From assembly GCA_016858145.1 (NCBI GenBank), contig JAEHOE010000206.1:1-64000 (forward strand): a stretch of 64,000 nucleotides of DNA, read 5' to 3'. Both the position numbers and the translations under genes were made by a program. Origin of the DNA: Edaphochlamys debaryana (lineage: Eukaryota; Chlorophyta; Chlorophyceae; Chlamydomonadales). Positions within the stretch are counted from its first letter, which is position 1; the number at the start of each line of letters is the position of its first letter. Of this stretch, positions 1 to 10,308 are shown piece after piece. The notes under the pieces were generated by a model. That model saw only the letters and a list, made by a program, of their open reading frames with translations. It was not told where the DNA came from and did not search any database.

Positions 1-17
1 CTGTCTCGCGCACGCAC

Positions 18-57
18 CTCGCTGGCCCCCGCCGGCAGCAGGGCCCCGTAGACGGCA
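18..57 (-). CDS. possible single exon of a gene leaving the left edge
   Basis: Read on the minus strand, a CAG acceptor at 58-60 is followed by 40 bases that translate to AVYGALLPAGASE and end in a GTGCGTG donor at 17 and below. This matches the splice style of every other gene in the window. The exon would continue past the left edge, so nothing can be said about function. No matching upstream exon was found between 61 and 303; that stretch holds nothing else I recognise. Low confidence because a single short exon can arise by chance. Confidence 0.25.
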
Positions 58-929
58 CTGCCCACACAGGCAGGTGGGGTGAGGATCTGGGGGCGGACGG
101 GGGTGGACGCGCAGATGACTCATCAGCTGATGCACTCAACTGAGGTTGCTCAGGGTATCGGCTGATGCCGAGCCTGGGCGGCAGGGGCCAAGGCAGGAGG
201 TCCCATGCACACCCAAGCGCATCGCAACCACACGCACCATCAACGCATACGTGCTCCACGCCCCGACGGGGGCCTCCACCGGACACATAGCCAGTGGAGG
301 TTAGATCCCTCCTAGGAGGATAAAAGGAGGACTTTAGGTGAACCTAAGGAGGATCCCAGGAGGTCTCTCCTAGGAGGGGCCCTGGGAGGATCCTCTTCCC
401 TCCTGACCCTCCTGTCCTCCTGGTCCTCCTGCCTCTCCTTTCTTCCCTTTCCTCCCGCCCCTCCTTTCCTTCCTTTCCTGTCTCCCCCCTCCAATCCCCT
501 CCCCTTCTCTCTTCCACCATTCATTCCCTCTTCTCCCCGCCCCCTACCGTCTCCCCCCACCCTCCCCTTCCCCTCACCCCCTCTCCCCCCCTTTTCCCCC
601 CCCCCTCTCCCCCTCTCCCCCTTGCCCTCATCCCCTCCCCCCCTTCCCCTTACCATGACCCCCTTCCCCCGTCCCCCTTCCCTCACCGCTCCCAAGTCCA
701 GCCCCCCGCCCTTCCTGCCCCTCCTGCCCCTCTTTCCCCTCTTTTCCCTCCTTTCCCTCCTGTGCCGTCACCGCTCCAAGTCCACCCCCGCCCTCCTGCC
801 CTCCTGCCCCTCTTTCCCCTCCTTTCCTCCTGTCCCTTTCACCCCGCTCCCAAGTCCACCCCCGCCCTCCTGCCCCTCCGACCCCTCTTTTCCCTCCTTT
901 CCCTCCTGTCCCTTTCACCGCTCCCAAGA

Positions 930-1585
930 TATTGGCCCTCCGGCCCCTCCGACCCCTCGGCCCCCCCCCGGCGACCTCCCCGGGGTCGGCCCTCCTGGCC
1001 CTCCTGCCCCTCTTTCCCCTCTTTTCCCTCCTTTCCCTCCTGTGACAACATTTTGCACCCCTCGCGACCCGCCAAGCCCGCAAACAGCTAGGGGGACCCT
1101 CTCCTTATACTTTGCGCTCTCTAGCGGGCGGTTTCGCTGCTCGGCGTCGCGCATCGCGTTCGGGGCATGTGTCGCGGACAGCCCTGCGAGCCATGCCGGC
1201 CCCTAGTCATCTGTGTACTTGAGCGTACGAAACATGAACGCGAGCGTGTGGCTCGGCCAAAAGCTCTCGCGGTCCGTTGCATGTCCGCGGCGCCGATTTG
1301 TGCGGGCCACCTCAGCAGCGATAGAGCTTGCCAACAGTCATCGAGTCCTCTGAACGCTTTCAACGCGTCCCAACGGTGCCTGCTCCGCCAGCCCGCGACA
1401 GACAACGGCAGCCTGCGCCATCGCGACGCGCAAGCGCTATCCTGTTTCAAGGCACGACTGCACGACTGCACGACTGCATGTCTGCACGTCTGCTCGTCTA
1501 GTCTTTGGTGGTCTCCGGTGGTGCCAACCCCCATTTCGAGCCCCCCCCCCCCCAGCCGCCTCCCCCGCTCAATCGCCCTTGCCCT
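930..1585 (+). repeat. left inverted arm of foldback-like element
   Basis: This stretch reads again as its reverse complement at about 2208-2872. Shared landmarks are GATATTGGCCCTCCGG at the outer end, the block CTAGGGGGACCCTCTCC near 1090, the block around 1210-1450, and GCCAACCCCCATT near 1520. The arms differ by scattered substitutions and small indels, so they are not a very recent or gene-converted palindrome. Confidence 0.7.
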
Positions 1586-1599
1586 CCCCCGCCCAATCG

Positions 1600-2207
1600 C
1601 CCTGGCCACGCTCCTGCGTGTGCACAAGTTGCTCTGGCATCCCTGCCCGCCCCCCACCCCTCCCCGGCTGCCGAGTTATGATGCACCCCCTCCCCCCCCC
1701 TCCCCCCCTTCCCCTGGCCTTGACGCAGACCTCTTCCACGTTCCACCCCCAGCCCGCCCTGGCCACGCTCCTGCGTGTGCACAAGTTGCTCTGGCATCCC
1801 TGCCCGCCCCCCACCCCTCCCCGGCTGCCGAGTTATGATGCACCCCCTCCCCCCCCCCCCCTCCCCCCCTTCCCCTGGCCTTGACGCAGACCTCTTCCAC
1901 GCTCCACCCCAGCCGCCCTGGCCACGCTTCTGCGTGTGCACAAGTTGCTCTGGCATCCCTGCCCGCCCCCCACCCCTCCCCGGCTGCCGGGTTGCGATGC
2001 ACCCCCTCCCCCCCCCCCCTCCCCCCCTTCCCCTGGCCTTGACGCAGACCTCTTCCACGCTCCACCCCAGCCGCCCTGGCCACGCTTCTGCGTGTGCAAA
2101 GTTGCTCTGGCATCCCTGCCCGCCCCCCACCCCTCCCCGGCTGCCGAGTTATGATGCACCCCCCTCCCCCCCCCCCTCCCCCCCTTCCCCTGGCCTTGAC
2201 GCAGACA
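1600..2207 (+). repeat. central minisatellite, about 4 units of 146-160 bp
   Basis: Four units each contain GCGTGTGCACAAGTTGCTC (shortened in the last one) starting near 1615, 1765, 1930 and 2085, then a C-rich block, GAGTTATGATGCACCCCCTC, another C-run of varying length and CCTTGACGCAGAC. Units differ mainly in the length of the C-runs and in a few substitutions. It fills the space between the two inverted arms. Confidence 0.85.
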
Positions 2208-2872
2208 AGGGGAAGGCCGACTGAGCGGGGGAGGCGGCTGGGCGGTGGGCTGGGAATGGGGGTTGGCATGACCACCGGACATGGTTCCGCAGCCAAGGTC
2301 TAGACGCGCAGACGTGCAGTCATGCAGTCATGCAGTCGTGCAGTCGTGCCTTGAAACAGGATAGCGCTTGCGCGCCGCGATGGCGCAGGCTGCCGTTGTC
2401 TGTCGCGGGCTGGCGGAGCAGGCACCGTTGGGACACGTTGAAAGCGTTCAGAGGACTCGATGACTGTTGGCAAGCTCTATCGCTGCTGAGGTGGACCGCA
2501 CAAAACGGCGCCGCGGACATGCAACGGACCGCGAAAGCTTTTGGCCGAGCCACACGCTCGCGTTCATGTTTCGTACGCTCAAGTACACAGATGACTAGGC
2601 CGGCATGGCTCGCAGGGCTGTCCGCGACACATGCCCCGAACGCGAATGCGCGACGCCGAGTAGCGAAACCGCCCGCTAGAGAGCGCAAAGTATAGGGAGA
2701 GGGTCCCCCTAGCTGTTTGCGGGCTTTGCGGGGCGCGAGGGGCGCAAAATGTTGTCACAGGCGGGAACAAAAGGGGAAAGAGGGGCAGGAGGGCCGGGAG
2801 GGCCGACCCCGGGGAGGTCGCCGGGGGGGGGCCGAGGGGTCGGAGGGGCCGGAGGGCCAATATCTTCCGGAG
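2208..2872 (-). repeat. right inverted arm of foldback-like element
   Basis: Reverse complement of the arm at 930-1585. Beyond its outer end, GACTTGGGAGCGGTGAAAGG near 3026 is again the complement of a motif that occurs four times in the left flank (about 683, 768, 838 and 916), so the homology continues outward but with unequal copy number of a short pyrimidine-rich repeat. Confidence 0.7.
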
Positions 2873-3609
2873 GATGGAAGAGGCTTTCGGGAGGTGCCAG
2901 GAGGGGCAGGGAGGGGAGGGAAGGGACAAAGAGGGGCCAGGAGGACTCGGGAGGAGACGCCAGGAGGGCTCGGAGGGCAAAGAGGGGAAAGAGGGGCAGG
3001 AGGGGCAGGAGGGCGAAGGTGGACTTGGGAGCGGTGAAAGGTACAGGAGGGAAAGGAGGGAAAGGAGGGAAAAGAGGGGAAAGAGGGGCAGGAGGGGCAG
3101 GAGGGGCAGGAGGGGCAGGAGCGAGGGGCAGGAGGGGCAGGAGGGGCAGGAGGGGGAAGGAGGAGTGAATACCCTCGGAGGGAGGGCCCTCCTTCCTCCG
3201 GGGACGCCTCCTCCACAGGAGCGGTGGGGGGTCAAGGCAGGCTCCTCCTCAGGAGAACCCGGGTATCCTCCTGTGGGTCCTCCTCAGCCCTCCAAGGCCC
3301 CTCCTAGGAGGGCCCCGTCCTCCTACCGCTATATGTGCAGCGGCGGGGCCCACGGCGGTGGCACTGGGGCGCACGGAGGTCCGCGGCGAGGCGACGGCGG
3401 CAGTAGTGGTGGAGCTGTGGCCCTCGGAGCAGGGTGCGCGCGGGCGGGCTGGGACGGCGCGCGGACCAGCGCTGCCGCCCGGTCCTCACTCGACTAGCCG
3501 GAAGGGGAGGCTTGCCCTGCCTCGCTTCAGCGGCCCAGGTTATCCCGCCCAACCCCCTAGTCGTACTGCTCGTAACGCCTCCGCACCCTTTGCCCCCTCC
3601 GCAGGCATC

Positions 3610-4578
3610 CTCCTGCGGCTGATGCCCCTCTCCCTGCTGGACAGCCACCCCAAGCAGGCGCAGGCCTTCATCACAAAGGGAGTCCCGCGCGCGCGTCAGC
3701 TCCTGCGGCCCGAGGGCGCCCCCCTCACCCCCCGCACAGCCGCTGCTGCCCCCGCGCCGAGCCCCTCGCCAACCTTGCACCCTGACGCCTGGCCCCACAG
3801 CTCGGTCCCGCTGTCCTCGCCATTCTCGGCGCCCGCGTGCTGACGTGCCATCCCGCGTCCCCTCCCCCACCCCCGCATCCCACCCGCCCCTCCCCAATGG
3901 GCTTGCTTGCTGGCGCATGCCCCACGTCCCCCCAACCCACTCCTACCACGATAAGGCCCATCGCGCTCGCACTTTCCACTGTAACATTATCGCATATACA
4001 GACTCAGGCCTGGGAGGGAGGCGGGATGGATGCACGCACGCGGGGGCCGCAGGGACACGGGGGCCAGCCATCCAGCAGCAGGCGAGGACCCGCTACTGCC
4101 GCTACTGCCATTCGCAGCCCCCCGCACGCAGCGCCAAGTCCACACCACTTTGGCGCAGGGCTGAATCAACGCGGATCTCCCGTGAAGCACCTGCTACCGC
4201 AACAGCCGACGGCCCCCCGACGCTCAGCCCGCCTGCCCGAGCCATCCGCAGCGGTTGTGCGGGCTTACCCCAACACATCGACAATCAACCCCTCCCAGTC
4301 AAAGGCCTTCCAACGGCACGACCTACCTGAAAGCCAAGAGATTGTCCACGCCATACTGGAAGGCCACGGTTTTGCTCTCCTACCAACCAGCGTTGGGCCT
4401 TCCGGGGGGCGGGGGTAGCGGGGGTTGGCGGAAGTGGGCCCACGCGCTCCCCCCGATCTCTATCTCCTTCAGCCGGCCTCGCCCCATCAAGCAAGTGCTC
4501 ACCCACGACAGCGCTCCAGCTGGCAAGCCTCTTCGCGAGCGGCTCGGCGATCAGTCCACCGCATTTATGGTGTTATAG
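3610..4578 (+). CDS. doubtful small gene, copy 1 (hypothetical)
   Basis: I do not recognise a family. Three stretches look like exons. One follows a CCCTCCGCAG acceptor near 3603 and reads ILLRLMPLSLLDSHPKQAQ. One, after CCTCCCAG near 4297, reads SKAFQRHDLPESQEIVHAIL and further. The last, after CTCCTTCAG near 4474, reads RPRPIKQVLTHDSAPAGKPL and stops with TAG at 4576-4578. A TGTAA motif lies 58 bases after that stop, as expected for a 3' end. I could not join the exons in one frame with confidence and no start codon is obvious. The same sequence is present in unit B with indels only in the presumed introns. It may be a gene remnant. Confidence 0.3.
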
Positions 4579-4635
4579 TGTGGCTACCACTGCTTCAAAA
4601 AAGTACTCCTGGACATATGGACATCAATATTACTA

Positions 4636-4640
4636 TGTAA
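4636..4640 (+). terminator. TGTAA poly(A) signal candidate
   Basis: TGTAA, the poly(A) signal used in Chlamydomonas-type algae, lies 58 bases after the TAG of the doubtful gene at 3610-4578. Repeated at 14,046-14,050 in unit B. Confidence 0.35.
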
Positions 4641-7600
4641 GCGGGCTACGAGCGTCGGCCCGCCGTGCAGGTAAGGCGATGCTGCTGCCTTGTCCCTGCT
4701 TGTCCTCGCGGCTATGTGCTGAAGACAAGGCCATGACTCAGGCATGATCGGATGTCATCAAATTGTGTCAAAGTGGGACCTCGTGCCGATGCGCCCAGAC
4801 GTATGTGTCTTCTGCGGCCTCTGCGGCTTCTGTGTGCTGCGGAGTGCACGAAGCGATAGCAGCGACCAGACGTTGTGCAGTGACCTGAACAGGCGAGGCC
4901 ACAAGAGCCTGCAGCCGTCTGCCCCATGACCCTTTCCCATGAAGGCGTGCGCGCGCGTCCCCGCCCCCCGCCAGGCCAGGCCACCCTTTCCCCCGCGGTA
5001 CAGCCGCACCCTGACCCTCTCGCTGCGCCCCGGGCTCGCTTTCCCCCCTTGCGCTAACCGAATTCCTCCAACACAAGAGACCTGCCGACCGCCTGGGTGG
5101 CCCTTCGACCCTACAGTGGCTTCCTGTCGGCAGCTGAACCCCTGCGGTGCGGGCGCACTGGAGCTCAGGGGCCAAAGCTCCGCCCAAGCGCGATGCAATC
5201 GCACGCACTGAGCCCCAGGCGCCCCGCGCTCATGAGCATCGCCCCCATACACCCAGCCGCGGCCCAGCACACACAGACCCTCGTAAGGTTGAAAGGTTAA
5301 AGGAGTCAAGGGATCTGCCCCCCCGAGGGAACACGCTCCGGTTAGGGCCACCCTCTCTGTCAAGTCAATCCAGGGGTGCTACGGACGGGCACGACTTCCG
5401 GTTGTCCGAGACCCCTCTCAGCTCGGTGCTCAGCCTCCGCTCCCCCGTTCATAGGCGGCTACCCTACACAGGCAAATTGCGTCGGCCAACGAATCGTCCG
5501 CCAACTTAATCCAAAGACCTGGGCCCCCCAAAGTTCAGGGTGGGTGGGTGGGCGCTTGGTTGTGGCGTAGGGCGTGTTACGCAGACTACGCAGACCTGTG
5601 GGGAGCTTACCGAGTGTTCGCCGGCGCCTGTGGAGAGGGAGGGCCCGCGAGGGCAAAGGGGCACGGAATCTCGCGGGTGGACACGCACACGAAGTTATGG
5701 AAAAGGGAGGGCGGGCGAATTTGTGTTAGGGTGCCAGCGCGCAACAGAGCCCGAAAGCACGCCCCTAGCCCGGTCGGATAGCAACACCGTAGCCCAGCTT
5801 ACCTTGGGCTTACCTTGGCTTACCTTCAGTGTGCAGACCTTCTTGGGGCCGCCATCGCCCGAGTTGGCGCGACTAAAGCCCGCGGAAGCCTAGGTGTCCC
5901 CACGCCCCATGGAGGCGAACCTGGGGGTGTAGAAGACGTTGTCCGAGAAGAGGAAGAGAAGAGCGTCAGTACGCGACCATGCGGGCGAGCAGCGGGCGGG
6001 CAGAGCAGGTCGCGACCCCAGGAGCGCCTAGGAACTCGGGCGATGGCGGAAGAAGGAGGCAAGCAACCTGCAGGGCTCAAGGGTACCCGGGCGGGCATGC
6101 AGTACGGGTGTGACATGCCCCCGACGGCGGGGTCACCCAAGCAACACAGCCGGAACCCGAAACCCGGAGCCCCAGGGCCGGGTGGCGTGCAGTGCAGCGT
6201 ACGGGGGAGAAGGGGGGCTGGGGTGCGGGCGTGTGTGTGTGCGGCCGGGGGCGGGGCGGGCCATGCGTGGCTCCCCACCGTCCGCAATGGGCACGAGGCT
6301 CCACGGGATCGCACCGGGGACGGTGGCAGGCATCCAGTGGCCTGACAGCTCCAGTGGTCACGCCCCGCGACCCGTGGGAAGACCACAAAGCACCCGAACA
6401 GCACAACACCAGGCGAAACCCCAACCCCGCGCACCAGGACAGACTCGCAGCGCAAACCTGCACCCCGCACGAAAACGCAGCCAGACCCAACGGCGCATGA
6501 CAACGGAACAGGACCCAACGACGCACGCAAGTGGGTGGGTGGGTCTGGGGGTCTGGGAACTTTCAAGGTGGGGCCACAAACTTTCGTCGTCACGGCGGGC
6601 AGGACCCCTTCCGTCGGCTCCTGCGCTCTTCCAGGGATTCAAAAAGGCGTGTATTGGAAAGGTCTGAACCCTGGGTATGACTGAGCACCACGTACAGCGG
6701 TCGGCAGGTGGGTCCAGGCCGGGCATGACCCGCCATGTCGGCATGCCACTGGTTGCGAAACACGTGGGGTTCCATTCCGACTGCATCCTGTTGTGTCACA
6801 CGCAGCCATTTGATCACAAGAGGAGCCAGAAGCACTACGGTGGTAGGTGCGGCAGAACCCTCTTACTTTGTGGGTCGATGGACGCGGCCATGTTCAGCGG
6901 ACAGACCCCGAGTCTGGCATTCGCCCCGGGACGGCTTGCAAGACGATAGTGCACGTGGAGAGCAGTCCGTAGATGCAGGAATGAAAGAGGTTGCCGCACG
7001 TTTAGTGCATGTTCACTGCTGCATTACGTCGTACAACATGGGTGGGTGGGTGGGTGGGTCAGGGCGGTCAGGAACTTTTGCGGCATCGGGTGCGAAACTT
7101 TTGTCCCTACCCCCCCCCCCGTGCCTCATCACCGCAGTGAGGGGAAAGACAAGCGGGGCGCCCCCATGGGGGCGGAAAAGGGCTGAGCCCCTCACCCATC
7201 TGCTACGCAACCCATTCCCCGTGGGCCTGTTGGTCCCCGCGGGAGTCTGTGGTGCTATGCGGACTGAAGTGTGAGTAGCAAACTATCCCCGCCGGTCCAA
7301 GAGGCGTGGTTCAAGCCAATTGGGGTCCAGCCTTCGGGATGATTATGGTCCATCGAGCTTAGAGCAAGTGCACCGTGTCGCGACTGCCCTCAGGGAATTG
7401 TGCAACTAGCAGGGGGAAGAACAAGGGTGTCTGTCCTACAAACTACCACGACGCCGCAATCTTCAGCAACACTTCTGTGGCCAAACAAACGACAAAAACA
7501 GAGCTTGGTGAGAGGAAGCTAAAACTGCATTCAGAATCCAAAACGGACAACCAATTGAGCCCTCAAATTCGGGACGGCGTGTGTGGGTGGGGGAGGGGGG

Positions 7601-8792
7601 TCCCGAACTTTTGTCACAGCGGTCTGACGTTTCCTTGCGTGAAAGCGTGGTATAAAGCAGAGTCTGAGCCGTGGGTGTGCCTGACCACTGATGCACGCCG
7701 GCCGGCGCTGTGGCAAAGCGCAAGCGAGCGCACGCCAAGGGCCAGGCGGGGCTGCCATACCTGGGCAAAAAGAGCAGGAACGCTAACTGAGACACAACAT
7801 GTGGCACATGGCTCAGCAAAGTGTACAGGCCACACGGAGCACGATGGCATGATGTAGAGTGCAGAGATACATCTGTCGGCTGGCGCGCTGTGGGACTTGT
7901 GCGGGCTTGGGATCGCTGGATCGTCCCCATGTAACGGCGACCCGCATGTAACGGCATCACTGACCCCGTGCGTGCCCTTTACCTTTACCCCATTTACGGA
8001 TGGCCAGCGCCACCGTTCGGGTAGCCGCAGCGACCAACCGTACCCAGCTGCATGATACTGGCTCAGTGTCCGGCAGCTGGAGACCTGGATGCGTGACGCC
8101 TCCATGCGTGTGAGCCTACGGCCGGCAGCCTGCCTTCGCATGTCACGCCCACACACAGCGCTGAAAGTGACCAAAGCGACGCTGCATGCCTTACAGCTCA
8201 GGTGCGCTCAAAGAAAGCCCACATCACTCATTTCCGTTTGGCCCCCTGGCCGCACTAGAGAGTCAAGTCAGCCTTCAAAGGCACGTGAGGCTGCGCCTCG
8301 TATTCAGAGCTCTGCTTCGCAGCCTTGCCCAAGCGCGCTATATGCCTGCGCCACATCAAACGTCAGCGAGAAGGCAAACCGCCTGGGTCCCGCCGCCTTC
8401 GGCGCACAACAGACGACCTGGAGGCAGCGGAAAGCCCTAGCCAGAGCAGCCGCCCGCAACACCGTCTCCCTTGTCCGCCATACCTCTTTCATACCTATGT
8501 CACCATGCACGCAAGACTGCTGGGCCGTGACGCCTTGAAGCCACATCTACCGTACTGCTTGACACCTATGTCGAGTTCCCTACCGATGGCATGCAGTCCA
8601 CAGCAGTATCACCGCCCAACATTCTGCCCTTCCATCCTGATGCCCAAATCGTCCACTTTCTCTTCCATTGAGCCAGCCATCCCCGCATAAACCCCTGCAG
8701 CATCAGCACCCGCCACTCCCTGGCATCCTAGTAAGCCCGCACTGCGACCCAGCTCCGCAAGACCCCCGGCCGCACTGCCTCAACGTGAGCCC
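4641..8792. other. about 4 kb with no recognised gene (unit A)
   Basis: No open frame here shows a recognisable domain, and the frames on both strands look like chance reading of GC-rich DNA. GC content is lower than in the genes and there are no convincing exon chains. Small structures present: three tandem donor-like units at 5798-5828, and four G-tract motifs near 5530, 6531, 7036 and 7576, three of them ending in GAACTTT. It could be degraded transposon or intergenic DNA. The same stretch is at about 14,051-18,201. Confidence 0.4.
7038..7061 (+). other. G-quadruplex-prone GGGT repeat
   Basis: Five consecutive GGGT units give an excellent intramolecular G-quadruplex candidate with one-base loops. 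It is followed by GGAACTTTTG. Related but weaker copies are near 6531 and 7576. The unit B copy is near 16,448. Confidence 0.6.
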
Positions 8793-8797
8793 TTACA
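8793..8797 (-). terminator. TGTAA poly(A) signal for RPC5 copy 1
   Basis: On the minus strand a TGTAA lies about 210 bases after the RPC5 stop codon, a normal 3' UTR length for this type of alga. The unit B copy is at 18,202-18,206. Confidence 0.45.
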
Positions 8798-9007
8798 GGT
8801 GCTGGTCCTTTCAGCAGAAGCCTCATGGTGCTCCTACAACTAACGTCATGGCCGGCGGCACCACTAGCCCTTGCCACGGCAGCTGCCGCCGCCGCCGCCC
8901 AGGCACAGCCGCCGGCTCTGCTCGCCGCTGCCGCCGCAACCGCCACCTCCTGGTTCCAGCCGCCGTCCTGGCTCCGCCCCGCTGGCTGCCCCCGCCCAGC
9001 GCCTGCC

Positions 9008-10243
9008 TCACAGCCCCGACGCGCCGTTCTTGATGTGCCAGGTGTTGCCCTTAGACTCGCAAATGTCCTTGACGACCTTGTTGTACTGCGACTCGGTAAA
9101 CGTCATGTTGTGCGTGCGCGCGAGGTCGTTGAACTCGCTGCGCTTGAATGACTCCTTGCCCTCCAGCAGCTCCACCACCAGCTTGCGCAGCGGGTCGGTC
9201 TTCTCGTCGCCAGTCTTGTTGAGGACGTAGACGCGGTGCAGCGACGAGACGGTGCCCAGCGCGATGACCGCCTCGTGGAGGGCCTTGTCGGGCAGCAGCG
9301 CGGCCTCGCGGGCTGCGGCTGCGGCCGGCGCCGAGTCCAGCCACGACCGCACGTTGGCCATGGAGCACACGGTGTGCTCCTTGAACAGCGCCTTGAGCGA
9401 CGCGGGCAGAGCGGAGCGGGTGGCCTCGGAGAGGGCGCCGGAGGCTGAGGCAGCGGCGGCGCCGGGCGCGCCGGCGGCACCCGCCAGGCCGCCGGCCTCG
9501 GCGCCAGCGGCCCCAGCGCCAGGGTACCCGGCGGCGGAGGCTGGCGGGGGCACGAGCGCTTTGAGGTAGGCCGGGCGGTCGAGGCGGTTGGCGGCGTGGT
9601 CGAAGTCGCGGGCGGACATGAACTTGTCCCAGATGCGGGCGGCGGCGTCGCTCTCCTCGCTGTGCACGTCCAGGTTGACGAACGGCTCCTCCTCCTCCTT
9701 CTGTGACAGGTAAGCGTAGGGGTTCTTGCGCGCCGCCGCCTGGCGCTCCGTCTCGCGCTTCTGCACCTGGACCTCGACGGCATGCAGCTTGGGCTCATCG
9801 TCCTCCTCCTCCTCGCTGTCGGCGTTGGCCTTGTCCTTTGCTGTCGCTGCCACGTTTAAGTGGTGCAGAGAGGGACGCAGCTGCACCGCGAAGTCCAGCG
9901 GCGCGATAAGCAGCTTGCCGCCGCGCACGGTCCCGATTGCGAGGTTGGTGCGGTCCTCCGTCAGGGTCGAGCGCAGCGTGAACTGCTTGACCTTCTTCAG
10001 GTCCTCTATGATGTCGTTATAGTTGCGGGACTCTGTTTCGAGTGGCAAATCGACCTCAAAGCGCTTGGCGTTCTGCTTGTATCGCATCGCCTTGACCTTG
10101 CTATAGTCATAGGGACGCCATGGTGGTCGCAGCGGGTGCTGGAGCAGACCTAGCTGCGTGTTGGAGCCAGCAAACTCATTGCAGACGTAAACGTCAAGCT
10201 CGCGCACGACCGGGTCGTCGTCGTCAACCTCCATCGCGTCCAT
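9008..10243 (-). CDS. RPC5: RNA polymerase III subunit RPC5, copy 1
   Basis: A 411-residue protein read without interruption. The first 130 or so residues (LDVYVCNEF, RYKQNAKRFEVDLPLET, LAIGTVRGGKLLIAPLDFAV) match the Sin-like N-terminal domain of RPC5/POLR3E, the Pol III subunit that pairs with RPC4 and helps initiation and termination. An acidic stretch follows near 140-155 (SEEEEDDEP), then a Gly/Ala linker near 235-275, then a helical C-terminal domain ending KGNTWHIKNGASGL. Human RPC5 is longer (about 700 residues) and yeast Rpc37 shorter. The start is the ATG beginning MDAMEVDDDD; a second ATG is three codons on. It has no introns, unlike nearly every other gene here. Only about 66 bp upstream are native because the duplication joint follows. 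Residue 175 is Pro (CCC) in this copy. Confidence 0.88.
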   Translation of the reverse strand: MDAMEVDDDDPVVRELDVYVCNEFAGSNTQLGLLQHPLRPPWRPYDYSKVKAMRYKQNAKRFEVDLPLETESRNYNDIIEDLKKVKQFTLRSTLTEDRTNLAIGTVRGGKLLIAPLDFAVQLRPSLHHLNVAATAKDKANADSEEEEDDEPKLHAVEVQVQKRETERQAAARKNPYAYLSQKEEEEPFVNLDVHSEESDAAARIWDKFMSARDFDHAANRLDRPAYLKALVPPPASAAGYPGAGAAGAEAGGLAGAAGAPGAAAASASGALSEATRSALPASLKALFKEHTVCSMANVRSWLDSAPAAAAAREAALLPDKALHEAVIALGTVSSLHRVYVLNKTGDEKTDPLRKLVVELLEGKESFKRSEFNDLARTHNMTFTESQYNKVVKDICESKGNTWHIKNGASGL

Positions 10244-10308
10244 CTTGAGCAGTTATGTGGGGGGCGGGGGGCGGGCTACTGCAGGTGGAGGGGGGCTTGG
10301 GCCTTGGG

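Larger units (their letters stand above)
304..3325. mobile_element. foldback-like element, copy 1, no transposase
   Basis: Two long inverted arms (about 930-1585 and 2208-2872) surround a minisatellite, and outside the arms lie a polypyrimidine stretch on the left (about 360-930) and its purine counterpart on the right (about 2880-3160). Both outer ends carry clusters of the palindrome CCTCCTAGGAGG (about 306-317 and again near 365 on the left; about 3300-3311 on the right). This is the layout of foldback-type elements: large inverted repeats with internal tandem repeats and no coding capacity. Every long open frame inside is a low-complexity product of the simple sequence (Pro/Ser/Leu or Gly/Arg runs) and is not credible protein. 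The outer borders are my estimate; no clear target-site duplication was found. It could instead be a palindromic satellite. Confidence 0.5.
876..10308 (+). repeat. tandem segmental duplication, unit A
   Basis: The whole segment reappears in direct orientation at 10,309-19,717. Differences noticed are few: homopolymer length changes, a 9-base deletion near 1128 in unit B, one fewer 9-bp purine unit near 3100, scattered single substitutions (for example near 4737), and one codon change in RPC5. The left breakpoint lies inside the left flank of the foldback element; the right breakpoint lies 66 bp upstream of the RPC5 start codon. Confidence 0.95.

Noticed and set aside
1600..2207. CRISPR-like array
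   Set aside because: Units are 146-160 bp with no unique spacers, in a eukaryotic genome, and lie between inverted arms.
300..3330. Long open frames on both strands rich in Pro/Ser/Leu or Gly/Arg
   Set aside because: They come from polypyrimidine/polypurine DNA and minisatellite units in the foldback element; all frames are open and none has a domain.
5826..6593. A 255-codon minus-strand frame repeated in both duplicated units
   Set aside because: No domain, many Cys/Pro/Arg from GC-rich DNA, no splice context; a chance frame.
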